Assembly: GCA_963803735.1 (NCBI GenBank)
Contig: CAWDNV010000022.1
Span: forward strand, 186,001-250,000
DNA from: Palsa-189 sp963803735
GTDB lineage: Bacteria > Acidobacteriota > Terriglobia > Acidiferrales > UBA7541
Length of the DNA: 64,000 bases
Direction: 5' to 3'
Of the stretch, positions 40,066 through 49,446 are shown one piece after another. The first letter of the stretch is position 1. Each line of letters begins with the position of its first letter. Under the pieces are notes generated by a model, which was given only the letters and a program-made list of their open reading frames with translations, did no database searches and was not told where the DNA came from. The position numbers and the translations under genes are program-made.

Positions 40066-41427
40066 CTAATTCGGCAAGGATGGGGATCGCTGTGCCGGGC
40101 TGCTTGCGACGGTTGGCTCGGGAGTCACCGACTTCAACTGATCGAGCGAGGTCAATACGCTCTGCCAGCGAACTTTGTCCTTCTTCGTTTCGATGGGCGC
40201 AGAAAGGTCGGAATAGAAATCCAGGATATCGTCGCGCAGGTCGACCGTAGTCTGATCGAATTTTCGCTGGGACAGCCTTGCCAGCAACTTTGCATAAGTA
40301 TTGTCCGCGAGCGAATATTCCGCTGCTTTCGTCACGTTGCCACTGTCAAGATCGCAGTTGGGAAACACAAGTGAGTTCATGCGCACTTTTTGAAGAAAAG
40401 CCCGATATCGATCGACGGTGGTATTGATGCTTTTGAAATACAAATCTTCTGTTTTAGGGTTTGGGTTATTGAACGCCAGCGCCTTGAAAGGGCCCACTTT
40501 CGGCATAAATCGCAGGAGTGTGGATAACACCCGCGTTCTGAATCCCGGCTTCTCGTAGTCCTTTCCCCATTCTTTTTCATAGTTGGAGCGCGAAAGACGG
40601 TAGAGGAACTTTCGTTTTGTAAGACCGGGCGTCTCGCGCATTATGTCTTTCTTATGGGTCTGCAATGCGACCTGGGTCATCTCCGGAATCAGCCGGCTGA
40701 CCGAGAAGCGATAAGAGCCAACCGCGAGATCCTCGTGCGACAACACGTCTTTCAATTCCACTCCATATACAACTGGAAAGCTCCGCTCCAGCAGTGGTTT
40801 GGAGACCTTGAACCCGATGAAATCGTGGTACTGCTGCGACGCATAGCGATTCTTGGCGACCTGCACCATGTCGAATCCAAACTCCGTTTTCAAATGTGCG
40901 GTCTTGTCCTGCGCGTACCTTACGGAGTTACCAAATCTCGCTCGCAGCTTGGGATATTCGATTGCGACAGCCTGGTTGACCGCCGGGTGGCCCGTAATAT
41001 CGGACGCATAGTGTGCCAGCGCGCCCAGCGCGAAGGCGTACTCATTTGCGTCCTGGGTCTCCAGTAGCAGTTCGCGAACGAAGTCGCCACTGCGAACGTA
41101 ATGCACCAGGTCGCTGAACTCAGCGCTGCCAAACGGGTAATAACCGAGATCCTGGATGACGGCGCCGCCATAGGCGTATGCATGCGCCTCGGTCAGATTG
41201 TTTTCCGACAAACCTGGATATCGCTGGAGCAACAGAGGACGGAGCTCCGAAGTCCACACCAGATCCACGATTTCCTCGTGCGTCAGGACGGAGTATGCGT
41301 GCGAGCTACTGTTGAACATCAGGAATACAAGGACGAACGATAACGCGCGCATACACAAAAGACCCCGACTCCGGGTGGTGGCGGCTGGAACTAGCAGGGC
41401 GGCCCTACTTTGTATTTGTGGATTCAT
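40066..41427 (-). CDS. Exported zinc-dependent phospholipase C-like protein
   Basis: 453 residues from ATG 41427 (AGGGAG upstream); an ATG at 41352 lies directly at the signal peptide (ALSFVLVFLMFNSSSHAYS). The mature protein begins SVLTHEEIVDLVW and has the His/Asp set of the Zn_dep_PLPC family: THEE, DLVHYVRSGDF, GALAHYASDITGHP (HxxxDxxGH, zinc ligands) and a later HDFIGF. The C-terminal half (from about 240) is not recognisable. Likely periplasmic or secreted; acts on phosphodiester or phospholipid substrates if active. Confidence 0.75.
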   Translation of the reverse strand: MNPQIQSRAALLVPAATTRSRGLLCMRALSFVLVFLMFNSSSHAYSVLTHEEIVDLVWTSELRPLLLQRYPGLSENNLTEAHAYAYGGAVIQDLGYYPFGSAEFSDLVHYVRSGDFVRELLLETQDANEYAFALGALAHYASDITGHPAVNQAVAIEYPKLRARFGNSVRYAQDKTAHLKTEFGFDMVQVAKNRYASQQYHDFIGFKVSKPLLERSFPVVYGVELKDVLSHEDLAVGSYRFSVSRLIPEMTQVALQTHKKDIMRETPGLTKRKFLYRLSRSNYEKEWGKDYEKPGFRTRVLSTLLRFMPKVGPFKALAFNNPNPKTEDLYFKSINTTVDRYRAFLQKVRMNSLVFPNCDLDSGNVTKAAEYSLADNTYAKLLARLSQRKFDQTTVDLRDDILDFYSDLSAPIETKKDKVRWQSVLTSLDQLKSVTPEPTVASSPAQRSPSLPN

Positions 41428-41544
41428 TTCGCGAAGCTCCCTGGCCTCTCGCATTTTGTCTTGTAGGACGCCGGGGCTATAAGGGACGTCTTTGCGGCCA
41501 AACGCACACTGGCACACCAACGTGCCAGCCTGAATGCCGGTTTG

Positions 41545-41736
41545 TTACGCTCCTACATGGACTCGGGAAAGAGAATGAATGAATCCAAAAATGTTCAGGA
41601 GCCACACAATCACGCCGATCACTACGACAGCATTCAAGATGGACTTGATCGATCCCGCCATCGGTATGAAGTTATTGACCAGCCAAAGCAAAACGCCGAC
41701 CGCGATAAGAACCATTAGTATTTGAAGTAATGGCAT
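41545..41736 (-). CDS. Small two-TM membrane protein (Thivi_2564-like)
   Basis: 63 residues from ATG 41736. PLLQILMVLIAVGVLLWLVN, then IPMAGSIKSILNAVVVIGVI and VVWLLN-type ending: the pattern of the Thivi_2564 small membrane family, unknown function, widespread in environmental bacteria. GGAAGCAGG upstream. Confidence 0.75.
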   Translation of the reverse strand: MPLLQILMVLIAVGVLLWLVNNFIPMAGSIKSILNAVVVIGVIVWLLNIFGFIHSLSRVHVGA

Positions 41737-42363
41737 TGCCTGCTTCCTCTTCTCTCCGTGGGGATCAGCCCGGAATCGCCGCGAGCTGGTACGCCGCTAT
41801 TTGCGTTGGGCCGAACGCCGTAGCCATTGAACTCGATCCCGTTGTGCTTCCCAACAGAACAACATCCTAAGAGAGGCGCAGATGAATATCTGTTCGCTTC
41901 GGAACACATTCGCAGGAGTGCGATTTAAGGGACATGAGCCAGGAGGCGTTCGGCGCGGAAACAAAATAGGTTTTAGAGGCCCGGTGAGGATCACCGAGCC
42001 CCGAAATCGCAAGAAAAAGGCTAGGGCCAAAGTTCCGATTTGAAACTCTGCGACGAAACGCGGTCCCGAAATAGCGTGATTTCTTACCGTTTTTTGTAAG
42101 GACTGCTGCAAGTTACCAAAGCAAAAGGGTTAGCTTGCTGCCCGATGTGGCTGTATTCGTGCAGTCTTCAGTCTCGCCGCGCTATTACACATGGCTAGGC
42201 GAATCACGGCAAGGCCTGATGTTTTTCCTTTATTTGTCGTCCTCGAAATTCAGGCAGGCCCGAAGGGTGCCCTGACGCAGTTCTCCTGACGATTGGGCAC
42301 ACGGCCCAGAAGACATCGTCACGTTCAAGAATCGCCGGATTGGCGATTCATCAATGGGTGTTC
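41737..42363. other. Intergenic region with a strong hairpin
   Basis: About 625 bases with no credible gene. At 41978-42000 GGCCCGGTGA and TCACCGAGCC form a 10-bp stem (one G-T pair) with a three-base loop, perhaps a terminator or structured leader element. The region must also hold promoters for the divergent genes. Confidence 0.4.
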
Positions 42364-42642
42364 ATGAAAGCGATGCTTACGGATGCTAAGACATCGGCGG
42401 ACGTCTGGCCCGCTCCTGACTTCCGGGAGCGAAACACCCTGACATATGGGTTCCATTCCACGCGCTTGAACCTCTTTGTCGTCGCGTCGATTGGCAGCGT
42501 CTACCTTTACACGATCCAGCAAATCGGCTGGGAGCGGCTCTACCCCTACTCAACCTGGTTGTCAGTGGCCTTGCGCATGGTCGCCGCAAAATTCCAAAGG
42601 GTATTGCACTACACCGTCATGGGTGAATCGGACGAAAAGTGA
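42364..42642 (+). CDS. Doubtful hypothetical protein
   Basis: ATG 42364, 92 residues, ending ten bases before the lipoprotein gene. It has one hydrophobic stretch (LNLFVVASIGSVYLYTIQ). No ribosome site or family; the minus strand is also open here, so this may be chance. Confidence 0.25.
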   Translation: MKAMLTDAKTSADVWPAPDFRERNTLTYGFHSTRLNLFVVASIGSVYLYTIQQIGWERLYPYSTWLSVALRMVAAKFQRVLHYTVMGESDEK

Positions 42643-42652
42643 GGAATCTCAA

Positions 42653-44440
42653 ATGCGGAATTTCCAGCTTAAGAAGATTTGCTCTCAGGCCCTCGGCCTA
42701 GCACTTCTACTAGGACTAATGATGTTTTTGGGCGGATGTGGTCGCGAGCAAGCGGCCAGCGTGGCTAAGACACCCACCGTGACCCCAGGTGCGGGAAGTG
42801 CGCCCCAGGTCAGTTCTGTGAATCCTGCTAATTTGTTCGACTGCGAACCCATCAACAGAAAAATCACGGCAGCCTTTAGTAAAGCGATGGATCCCTTAAC
42901 GATTACTACAGCAACCTTTCTGGTGACGGGCATAAGTCCTGTAACCGGAACGGTAGTCTGGGATGCAACGAACAACATTGCCCTCTTTAAGCCAAGCAGC
43001 AATCTTGCTCCCGATGCCATATACACGGCCACGATCACCACCTCGGCCAAAGACACCACGGGCAATCCACTGGCAAGTAACTTCTCATGGAGTTTCGAAT
43101 CATGTCTCACGGCAGACGCCACGGCGCCGACGGTGAGTTCCACGGTCCCCGCGAATACTGCCACAGCGGTGCCGATTAACGGGAAAATCACCGCAACATT
43201 CAGTGAGGGGATGGATTCTACAACGCTGACCGCAACAACCTTTAAGGTAACTGGGCCTGGCGCAACTCCCGTGACCGGAACGGTTACCTACGCCGGTAAC
43301 GCCGGCGCAATTGCAACCTTCGCGCCAGCGAGCAATCTCGCACCCAGTACGATATACACCGCCACGATTACAGCCGGAGCTACGGACCTCGCAGGCATTG
43401 CACTGGCAGGCGGGGGCTTGGCGCCGAATCCGTGGACCTTTACAACGGGGACAGCCGCCGATGTCGCGCCACCGACTATCACTTCCACAGTTCCCGCGAA
43501 TGCTGCCACTGGGGTGGGTATCAACCAGGCAGTCAACGCGACCTTCAGTAAGGCCATGGACCCCGCAACCATCAGCACAGCAACCTTTACGGTGACAGGA
43601 CCTGGGTCAGCTCCCGTGACCGGAACCGTTGCCTACGATGTACCAAGTCACGTGGCGACCTTCACGCCAACGAGCAATCTCGCACCCAGTACCACATATA
43701 CGGCCACGATTTTAACTGGAGTCAAAGATGTGTCAGGCAATGCGCTGGCAAGTGGCACGGCACCGAATCCATGGACCTTTACAACAGGCGCAACAGCGAC
43801 AGGTCAAGCGCCAGTAAACCTCAGATCGGCCTCTACTTTCGCTGTTATGGCTACCTCCTCGATCAGCAGCACCGGTTCTGTGCAGGTTAACGGAGACGTT
43901 GGGTTGCATCCAGGTACTTCACAGGGAATCCCTCCGGCACAGGTCAACGGGACGATACACGTAAACGACCCTCAAGTACTCCAGGCCCAAGCCGACTTGT
44001 TGACCGCGTATAACGACGCCGTTAGCCGATCAACGAATTCTCAAACCTTGCCCGGAAATCTAGGCGGGCTAACTTTTGCGCCTGGCCTCTATACCAACTC
44101 GACCTCGGTTTTGATCTCGGGAGCGGGACCGGGCAACAACGTCACTCTCGATGCCGGGGGCGACGCGAATGCGGTCTTCATCTTCAAGATGGGGTCCACA
44201 CTTACCACGGGACCCGCTTCCCAAGTGATTCTGGCCGGCGGCGCTCAGGCTAAGAATGTCTTTTGGCAGGTTGGCAGTTCAGCAACCATCGATACCACCA
44301 CCGCATTCAAGGGAAACGTGCTGGCCGCTGTTTCCATCACCCTGAATACCGGCTCAGTAGTGCAGGGCAGAATGTTTGCTGGATCGGGCGGAGGTGCGGC
44401 CTCGGTGACCGTAAACGCCGCCAGCATTACTGTCCCATAG
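42653..44440 (+). CDS. Lipoprotein with three Big_5 Ig-like domains and a DUF3494 domain
   Basis: 595 residues. ATG 42653 with GAGGAA. Signal peptide with lipobox (MFLGGC). Three Big_5/SbsA Ig-like repeats follow, each opening like VSSVNPAN or ITSTVPANAATGV and ending YTATI...WSF or WTFTTG. From about residue 395 comes a DUF3494 domain (FAVMATSSISSTGSVQVNGD; NVFWQVGSSATI; FKGNVLAAVSITL), the beta-solenoid fold of type-I ice-binding proteins, also used in adhesins. Probably surface-exposed; could bind ice or serve as adhesin. A second DUF3494 protein follows after the OmpA gene. Confidence 0.85.
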   Translation: MRNFQLKKICSQALGLALLLGLMMFLGGCGREQAASVAKTPTVTPGAGSAPQVSSVNPANLFDCEPINRKITAAFSKAMDPLTITTATFLVTGISPVTGTVVWDATNNIALFKPSSNLAPDAIYTATITTSAKDTTGNPLASNFSWSFESCLTADATAPTVSSTVPANTATAVPINGKITATFSEGMDSTTLTATTFKVTGPGATPVTGTVTYAGNAGAIATFAPASNLAPSTIYTATITAGATDLAGIALAGGGLAPNPWTFTTGTAADVAPPTITSTVPANAATGVGINQAVNATFSKAMDPATISTATFTVTGPGSAPVTGTVAYDVPSHVATFTPTSNLAPSTTYTATILTGVKDVSGNALASGTAPNPWTFTTGATATGQAPVNLRSASTFAVMATSSISSTGSVQVNGDVGLHPGTSQGIPPAQVNGTIHVNDPQVLQAQADLLTAYNDAVSRSTNSQTLPGNLGGLTFAPGLYTNSTSVLISGAGPGNNVTLDAGGDANAVFIFKMGSTLTTGPASQVILAGGAQAKNVFWQVGSSATIDTTTAFKGNVLAAVSITLNTGSVVQGRMFAGSGGGAASVTVNAASITVP

Positions 44441-44590
44441 GATCGCCGCTGAGACGGCTTCCAGCGGTCTCGGCCAGGGTAACTACAGGCTCGGTGTGAA
44501 AAAAGCAGGACCAGCAAGGCTCGATGGCTGAAGAAGCGGGGCCGAAGAGCCCCACTTCTCAAGTGAGTAGGCACGATTGAGGAGGCGACG

Positions 44591-46510
44591 ATGAAGTTAG
44601 GATGGCGGCTCTTGGCCGCAATGGCGGTTGCTCTTTTACTTGTGCCGGCACTCCGTGCGGACGACGCGGAAAAAGCGGTAACCAAAACGAATAAGGACGA
44701 GGCTGTCAATTCCCCCGTGGCACCCGACGCCGCGGGCGAGGCTACGCCGGCTGCTCCCACGCCGGCGCCCGCGCCGGCATTACCGATATTAAAAGTAGGA
44801 AGGCGAAGCGGCGATACCCCCAGGGTTGACCTGTCTGCTGGCTATTCGTTTTGGAGGGCTGTGCCCATCAGTGCTGGAAACCGAATCGCCTGGACGCACG
44901 GCGGCACAGCTTCTGTCGCATATAACTTAAACGATTGGCTGGGGGTCGTGGGCGAATTTGGTGCCTTCCGAGTCACCAGGTCCGGAACTGCGGCGAGTAA
45001 CATAGTGGCGGCTCATGGGGACGTTTTCTCTTACCTCTTCGGTCCGCGCGTATCCTTCCGGCACGATAGGTTCACTCCGTTCGTCCAAGTTCTGTTGGGA
45101 GGCGTGAACGCCAGCCAGGTGACGCTCTCCGGCTGTACCGTTGGTTGTGCGTCCCTCGCCGGCGATGACGCTTTTGCCATGACCGCCGGAGGCGGCTTGG
45201 ACGTTAAGTTAAGCCACCGTTTCGCCATTCGTCTTATTCAAGCCGAATACTTGATGACCCGGTTCCCGGATGCTACCACCAACACAGAAGACAAAATAAC
45301 CCAGAACAACGTTCGCCTTTCGGCGGGACTCGTCGTTCACTTCGGCTCTAATGGCGAACAGTCAGCGTCAGCATCTGCCGCTTGCTCGGCGGAACCGGTG
45401 GAAGTCTTTGCCGGCGAGCCTGTAACGGGGACTGCCACTGGATCGAATTTCAATGCCAAACGCGCTGTCCGATACAACTGGAGTGGCACCGGCGTGAGAG
45501 TTGCCGGTACGAATGCTTCCACCCGCATTGACACCACGGGATTGCGGCCCGGCTCGTACCAGTTGAATGCAAACTTGAGTGATGGCAGTAAGAATGGCGT
45601 TGCCTCCTGCAAGGCCAGGTTTAGTGTCAAGCAGGAGCGCTCGCCGGAGATTGCATGCGCGTCAGACCCCAGAACCGTAAGGACGGGCGGCACTGCTACG
45701 ATCCGTTCAAACGCCAATAGCCCCGATAACCGCAGGCTGACCTACCGCTACAGCGCGAGCGCGGGCAACGTCTCCGGCACTGATGAGACCGCCACGCTGA
45801 ACACAGCAGGAGCGTCGCCGGGCCCGATTAGGGTGACTTGCACCGTAAGCGATGACCGCAATCCTGCGCTGACGGCTACCGCGGCGACGACCGTGACAGT
45901 CGAAGCTCCACCACCACCTGCACCACTGCCGCCTCCGCCCCCGCAAAGGGCCGCTGTCCTGGAAACGAGGCTTGCCCTTCACAGCATCTACTTTCAAACG
46001 GCCCGGCCTACGCTCCGCGATCCCACCGGCGGCCTGCTCGATAGTCAACAACAAATCCTCAAAACGCTGGCCAGCGATTTCAAAGAATATCTTGGCATGA
46101 GGCCGGAAGCCCACCTGACTCTGGAAGGCCATGCCGACCCGCGTGGCTCCGCCAAATACAACCAGATCCTTACGGAACGGCGTGTCGATCGAACAAAGAA
46201 CTTCTTGATCAGACAGGGTGTTCCCGCGGCAAATCTTGAGGTCAAGGCGTTTGGCGACGAACAGAATCTGAGCGACGACGAGGTGAAAGAAGCGGTTCAG
46301 CGGAATCCCGAGCTGAATAGAGAGGATCGGCAAAAGGTTCTGAACAACATGCACTCGATTATTTTGGCCAGTAACCGCCGCGTGGACGTCGTCCTGAGTA
46401 CCACGGGGCAACAGTCGACTCGCGTGTTTCCCTTCAATGTTCAGGACTCCTTAACCCTGATCAGCACGCAAGGCGAAGAAACGAATAAAAGGGCGACCAA
46501 AAAGAAGTAG
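44591..46510 (+). CDS. OmpA-family outer-membrane protein with Ig-like inserts
   Basis: 639 residues; ATG 44591 after GGAGGCG. Signal peptide (LLAAMAVALLLVPALRA), a Pro/Ala linker, then an OmpA-like eight-stranded barrel (RVDLSAGYSFWRAVP to SAGLVVHFG, about 75-260). Two Ig-like repeats with paired Cys (ASAACSAEPVEVFAGEP; IACASDPRTVRTGG) and a proline-rich stretch precede the C-terminal peptidoglycan-binding domain, HSIYFQTARPT ... TLEGHADPRGSAKYN ... LTERRVDRTKNFL. It probably links outer membrane and cell wall. A decayed partial copy of its C-terminus lies at 47714. Confidence 0.9.
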   Translation: MKLGWRLLAAMAVALLLVPALRADDAEKAVTKTNKDEAVNSPVAPDAAGEATPAAPTPAPAPALPILKVGRRSGDTPRVDLSAGYSFWRAVPISAGNRIAWTHGGTASVAYNLNDWLGVVGEFGAFRVTRSGTAASNIVAAHGDVFSYLFGPRVSFRHDRFTPFVQVLLGGVNASQVTLSGCTVGCASLAGDDAFAMTAGGGLDVKLSHRFAIRLIQAEYLMTRFPDATTNTEDKITQNNVRLSAGLVVHFGSNGEQSASASAACSAEPVEVFAGEPVTGTATGSNFNAKRAVRYNWSGTGVRVAGTNASTRIDTTGLRPGSYQLNANLSDGSKNGVASCKARFSVKQERSPEIACASDPRTVRTGGTATIRSNANSPDNRRLTYRYSASAGNVSGTDETATLNTAGASPGPIRVTCTVSDDRNPALTATAATTVTVEAPPPPAPLPPPPPQRAAVLETRLALHSIYFQTARPTLRDPTGGLLDSQQQILKTLASDFKEYLGMRPEAHLTLEGHADPRGSAKYNQILTERRVDRTKNFLIRQGVPAANLEVKAFGDEQNLSDDEVKEAVQRNPELNREDRQKVLNNMHSIILASNRRVDVVLSTTGQQSTRVFPFNVQDSLTLISTQGEETNKRATKKK

Positions 46511-46751
46511 GCGGCGCAGTTAAAGAAACTGTTCCGTCAGCCTATGTGCATTGGACTGATATTGTCCCCGTACCGCTATAGCCCTGCTCCTTACAGGGCA
46601 GGAGATTCGCCGAAACTGGACGCGAAGTGCTCGATAGCTGTGATACAGGCTCTTTTTTGTTCCGTTGTTGTAGCAATGTGAACTTTCCTGGCTTGCAGGT
46701 CCCTTCCTCAGGAAAGTAGCAACGCCGTTAGACCCACAAAGGAGGGTCCTC

Positions 46752-47609
46752 ATGAATCATCAGAACAAGTACGTCGTCGTGTGTCTGCTTGCGATCGCAA
46801 CGTTTCTTTCCGCGGCCTCGTTCCAGCCAGCCTCGGCTCAATCCACGCCGTCACTCGGTGCGGCGTCGGGTTTCTCGGTCCTTGGCGGCCAGGCGGTGAC
46901 CTGCACCAACTCCGTGATCACCGGGGACGTCGGCGTCAGCCCCACTCCCGCGTTCACGAATGCCGGCTGCACGATTGCGGGCAACACGCCCCCTGCGACC
47001 GACGTGGCCGCAGCCTTGGCGCGCGCTGCCTTCCTCAGCACGTACAACGCGCTCGGTCTCATGCCATGTGGCCAGACTTTCTCAACTGCTGCCTTTACGG
47101 GCAATGTGCCGGCGCTTGGGCCGCTCGCGCCTGGTGTCTACTGTTTCCCCGCGGCGGTGACGTTTACAGACACAACGTTGACGCTCGATGGGTCCACGAA
47201 TCCGAACGGGATCTGGGTTTTCAAAGTCGGGGCAGCCCTCACCGGCGGTGGATTCCACGTGGTCCTGGCCAACGGCGCGCAGGCGTGTAACGTCTTTTGG
47301 TCGGTCGGCGCCGCGGTGACGCTGTCGACTTCGACGCTGCAACCGCTTTTCCAAGGAAATATTCTCGCAGGTGACGCCGCCGGCGGGTCCGTCACTATTA
47401 CCGGTGGAAGCTTGATCGGGCGTGTCTTGGCGAACGTCGCCATCACCATGACGGGCACCAACATTCACGGTTCCTGCGCACTAACGAGCCAGGCACTGGC
47501 CAGCTGCCAAGCGGGCGATAACGATGAGAAGGATAAAGACAAAGATAAGGACGAGGATAAGGACCGGGATAAGGACCGGGATAAGGACAACGGTAACCAA
47601 GACGAATAG
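46752..47609 (+). CDS. Exported DUF3494 (ice-binding-like) protein with charged tail
   Basis: 285 residues from ATG 46752 with AAAGGAGGG. Signal peptide (LLAIATFLSAASFQPASAQ), then a whole DUF3494 domain (SGFSVLGGQAVTCTNSVITG; ANGAQACNVFWSVGAAVTL; FQGNILAG) with four or more Cys likely in disulfides. The C-terminal 30 residues are Asp/Lys repeats (KDKDKDED and so on), a simple-sequence tract in the DNA that could change length. Probably secreted or surface-bound; ice binding or adhesion is inferred from the fold. A strong terminator follows. Confidence 0.85.
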   Translation: MNHQNKYVVVCLLAIATFLSAASFQPASAQSTPSLGAASGFSVLGGQAVTCTNSVITGDVGVSPTPAFTNAGCTIAGNTPPATDVAAALARAAFLSTYNALGLMPCGQTFSTAAFTGNVPALGPLAPGVYCFPAAVTFTDTTLTLDGSTNPNGIWVFKVGAALTGGGFHVVLANGAQACNVFWSVGAAVTLSTSTLQPLFQGNILAGDAAGGSVTITGGSLIGRVLANVAITMTGTNIHGSCALTSQALASCQAGDNDEKDKDKDKDEDKDRDKDRDKDNGNQDE

Positions 47610-47646
47610 GATCGCCATCGGCTAAAACTGAAACCGCCGGATGCCT

Positions 47647-47679
47647 GGAGGTGCGGCCTGTGCCGCGCCTCCTTTTTTT
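47647..47679 (+). terminator. Rho-independent terminator
   Basis: GGAGGTGCGGC, CTGT loop, GCCGCGCCTCC, then seven T: an 11-bp stem with one T-G pair. Ends the DUF3494 transcript. Confidence 0.9.
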
Positions 47680-47713
47680 ATGGAACACGGCGTTCCCGCT
47701 GCAAACATTTCAG

Positions 47714-47805
47714 GTCAACGCGTTTTGGCGATGAACAGATCTGACCGATGACGAAGTGAAAGAAGCCGTTCAGCAGAATCCGGAATTGAATGCGGACGAA
47801 TTCAC
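47714..47805 (+). pseudogene. Remnant of an OmpA C-terminal domain
   Basis: The DNA encodes LTDDEVKEAVQQNPELN, matching LSDDEVKEAVQRNPELN in the OmpA protein at 44591, together with the bases before it (GCGTTTTGGCGATGAACAG). Nothing else of the gene remains, so a tandem copy was largely deleted here. Confidence 0.7.
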
Positions 47806-47886
47806 CGCCCTTATTGGAATGTGGCGAATCTCCCCACAACCCTACACGGCACGCAACATACCAAGGACTCGTAAGAGCGGGTCTTC

Positions 47887-48900
47887 CTACGACTTCTCTC
47901 GGTTCCTTCTCAGTTTGGGTTTGTTCTCAGTCCAGCGCTCCACGGCCTTTTTTCTGTCATGGATCTGGAGTTGCTTTTCAACGCCCTTTGCCTCCATACG
48001 TTTGTGCATTGGGGCGACCGATCGTTCGGAACGTGCGCCGACGGGCATGGGCGTTCGGAAATTCAGTGGGTCTCTGAGGTTTTGTAATTCGCGGTAATAG
48101 TAGAGCGGAGTGGGCCGCTTTCCGTTGAACCTCAATCTCTTCAGGAAGGTCATTTCCTCCTCGGTAGCATCACCGCTCAGAACCCGGTCCCGGAGGAACC
48201 GCTTGAACCCCGGCTCTTCTTCCGACCACTCTGCCTCCCTTTCCACAAACTCGAATTTTCTGGGGTGGCCCGGAGCGAGTCTTCTGTTCAAAACAACTTT
48301 CATAGCAAAGGTTGAGAGGTCGATGTCCCATGATTCGATCAGCGGATCTAGAAAAGAATCGCAGTCCTGCACAGACACGTTGAAAACATCCGTGTCCAGG
48401 AATTCCAATACGATGACACGCATGTGTTCATAGGTCCGTCCGACCAGCCGGGCCACTAAACGAAGCCACTCTTCGCTTTCCAGTTCTTCCTTGGCGACGT
48501 TCTTTACGACGTCCAGGAGCTTTTGTATGACCAGGCGTTCGAGTTCACCGAAGGGCTGCTTCTCAAAAATCGGCCGCACCTGTTTCTCTTTTTCCGGCGC
48601 GCATTTGCGAAGGATTAATTCTCGAACCTCTTTCAGCAAGGGCGTGGCCGGCTCTCCGAGCTTCTTTTTCACTTCCTCCTTGCGTTCGTGGTCCGCCAGC
48701 TTCGAGATCTTGCCACTCGGAAGTTTCAGGAACTTCTCCATGCGGGCATAGATATCCGTCCGGCCAGACGAGGGAGGCAATTTCTTCCGCGTCAGCAGCT
48801 GGGAAATATAAGACTCGGTGACATTGGCGGCTGCCGCCAGATCTCTCTGCTCGAGATGTAAATCTTCCAGCCGCTGCTTAATCACTAAACAAACGTCCAC
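47887..48900 (-). CDS. XRE-type regulator with long C-terminal domain
   Basis: 337 residues from GTG 48900 (GGAGG upstream). An N-terminal helix-turn-helix (LEDLHLEQRDLAAAANVTES followed by YISQLLTRKK) is followed by a long helical region of unknown family, with WDIDLSTFAMKVVLNRRLAP in the middle and a very basic C-terminus (KPKLRRNREKS). Cytoplasmic DNA-binding protein. The 215-base gap to the divergent GlsB gene contains two palindromes that may be its operators, so self-regulation is plausible. Confidence 0.8.
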   Translation of the reverse strand: MDVCLVIKQRLEDLHLEQRDLAAAANVTESYISQLLTRKKLPPSSGRTDIYARMEKFLKLPSGKISKLADHERKEEVKKKLGEPATPLLKEVRELILRKCAPEKEKQVRPIFEKQPFGELERLVIQKLLDVVKNVAKEELESEEWLRLVARLVGRTYEHMRVIVLEFLDTDVFNVSVQDCDSFLDPLIESWDIDLSTFAMKVVLNRRLAPGHPRKFEFVEREAEWSEEEPGFKRFLRDRVLSGDATEEEMTFLKRLRFNGKRPTPLYYYRELQNLRDPLNFRTPMPVGARSERSVAPMHKRMEAKGVEKQLQIHDRKKAVERWTENKPKLRRNREKS

Positions 48901-48958
48901 GAATGGCCTCCGGCGATTAACTACGCTTGATTAATATATATAAGAGTCGCAGATACAG

Positions 48959-48988
48959 CTTGACAGAGTCAAGTGAATTCACCTATTC
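48959..48988 (+). promoter_or_regulatory. Promoter with two adjoining palindromes
   Basis: CTTGACAGAGTCAAG (48959-48973) and GTGAATTCAC (48973-48982) overlap a TTGACA with an 18-base spacer to TATTCT. It would drive the GlsB gene at 49117; the palindromes suit a dimeric repressor such as the divergent XRE protein. Confidence 0.45.
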
Positions 48989-49116
48989 TAGTTAAGTACC
49001 GAGCTAGTCTTTCAGGCCATCCTGACCGAAGCCGGTTATCTGAATCCCCTTTCGAAGGAAGCAGAGCAGCTCATGTTTGGACTCGTGTAAGCGAGGGTCC
49101 GCGAAAAGGGGGCGAC

Positions 49117-49365
49117 GTGTACTTTTTAACTTGGGTCATCCTTGGATTGGTTAGCGGTTGGATGACGGGAAACCTGGTAAGCGAAGGCGGATACGGGCCA
49201 GTCGTCAACATCGCAATGGGTATCGCCGGAGCAGTTGCAGCGGGATTCCTCGCAAGCTCGCCGGATCATGGCGGGCTGGTCTATACGAGTTTTGCGGCGG
49301 TTTTAGGCGCCGCGATCGTGACGGGGGTCAATGCTTATGCCAGCGCCCGCAAGCGATACGCCTGA
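49117..49365 (+). CDS. GlsB/YeaQ/YmgE family membrane protein
   Basis: 82 residues. GTG 49117 follows GGGGG. Three TM helices: YFLTWVILGLVSGWMTGNL, then GGYGPVVNIAMGIAGAVAAG and GLVYTSFAAVLGAAIVTGV; the central Gly-rich turn GGYG is the family mark. These small inner-membrane proteins are general-stress induced, role unclear. Intact counterpart of the frameshifted gene at 24795. It opens a rightward run leading to groESL. Confidence 0.85.
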   Translation: MYFLTWVILGLVSGWMTGNLVSEGGYGPVVNIAMGIAGAVAAGFLASSPDHGGLVYTSFAAVLGAAIVTGVNAYASARKRYA

Positions 49366-49446
49366 GGTCACAGCCCTGTGCCAGATCAAGCGTGTGGCGA
49401 GTGTGGCGGTCCGAGAGAGCCACGTGAAAGAGCAAGGAGAAGCGCC

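Noticed and set aside
46520..46751. Riboswitch before the secreted DUF3494 gene
   Set aside because: A small CCCTG/CAGGG hairpin is present but does not match any riboswitch consensus I know, including cyclic di-GMP types.
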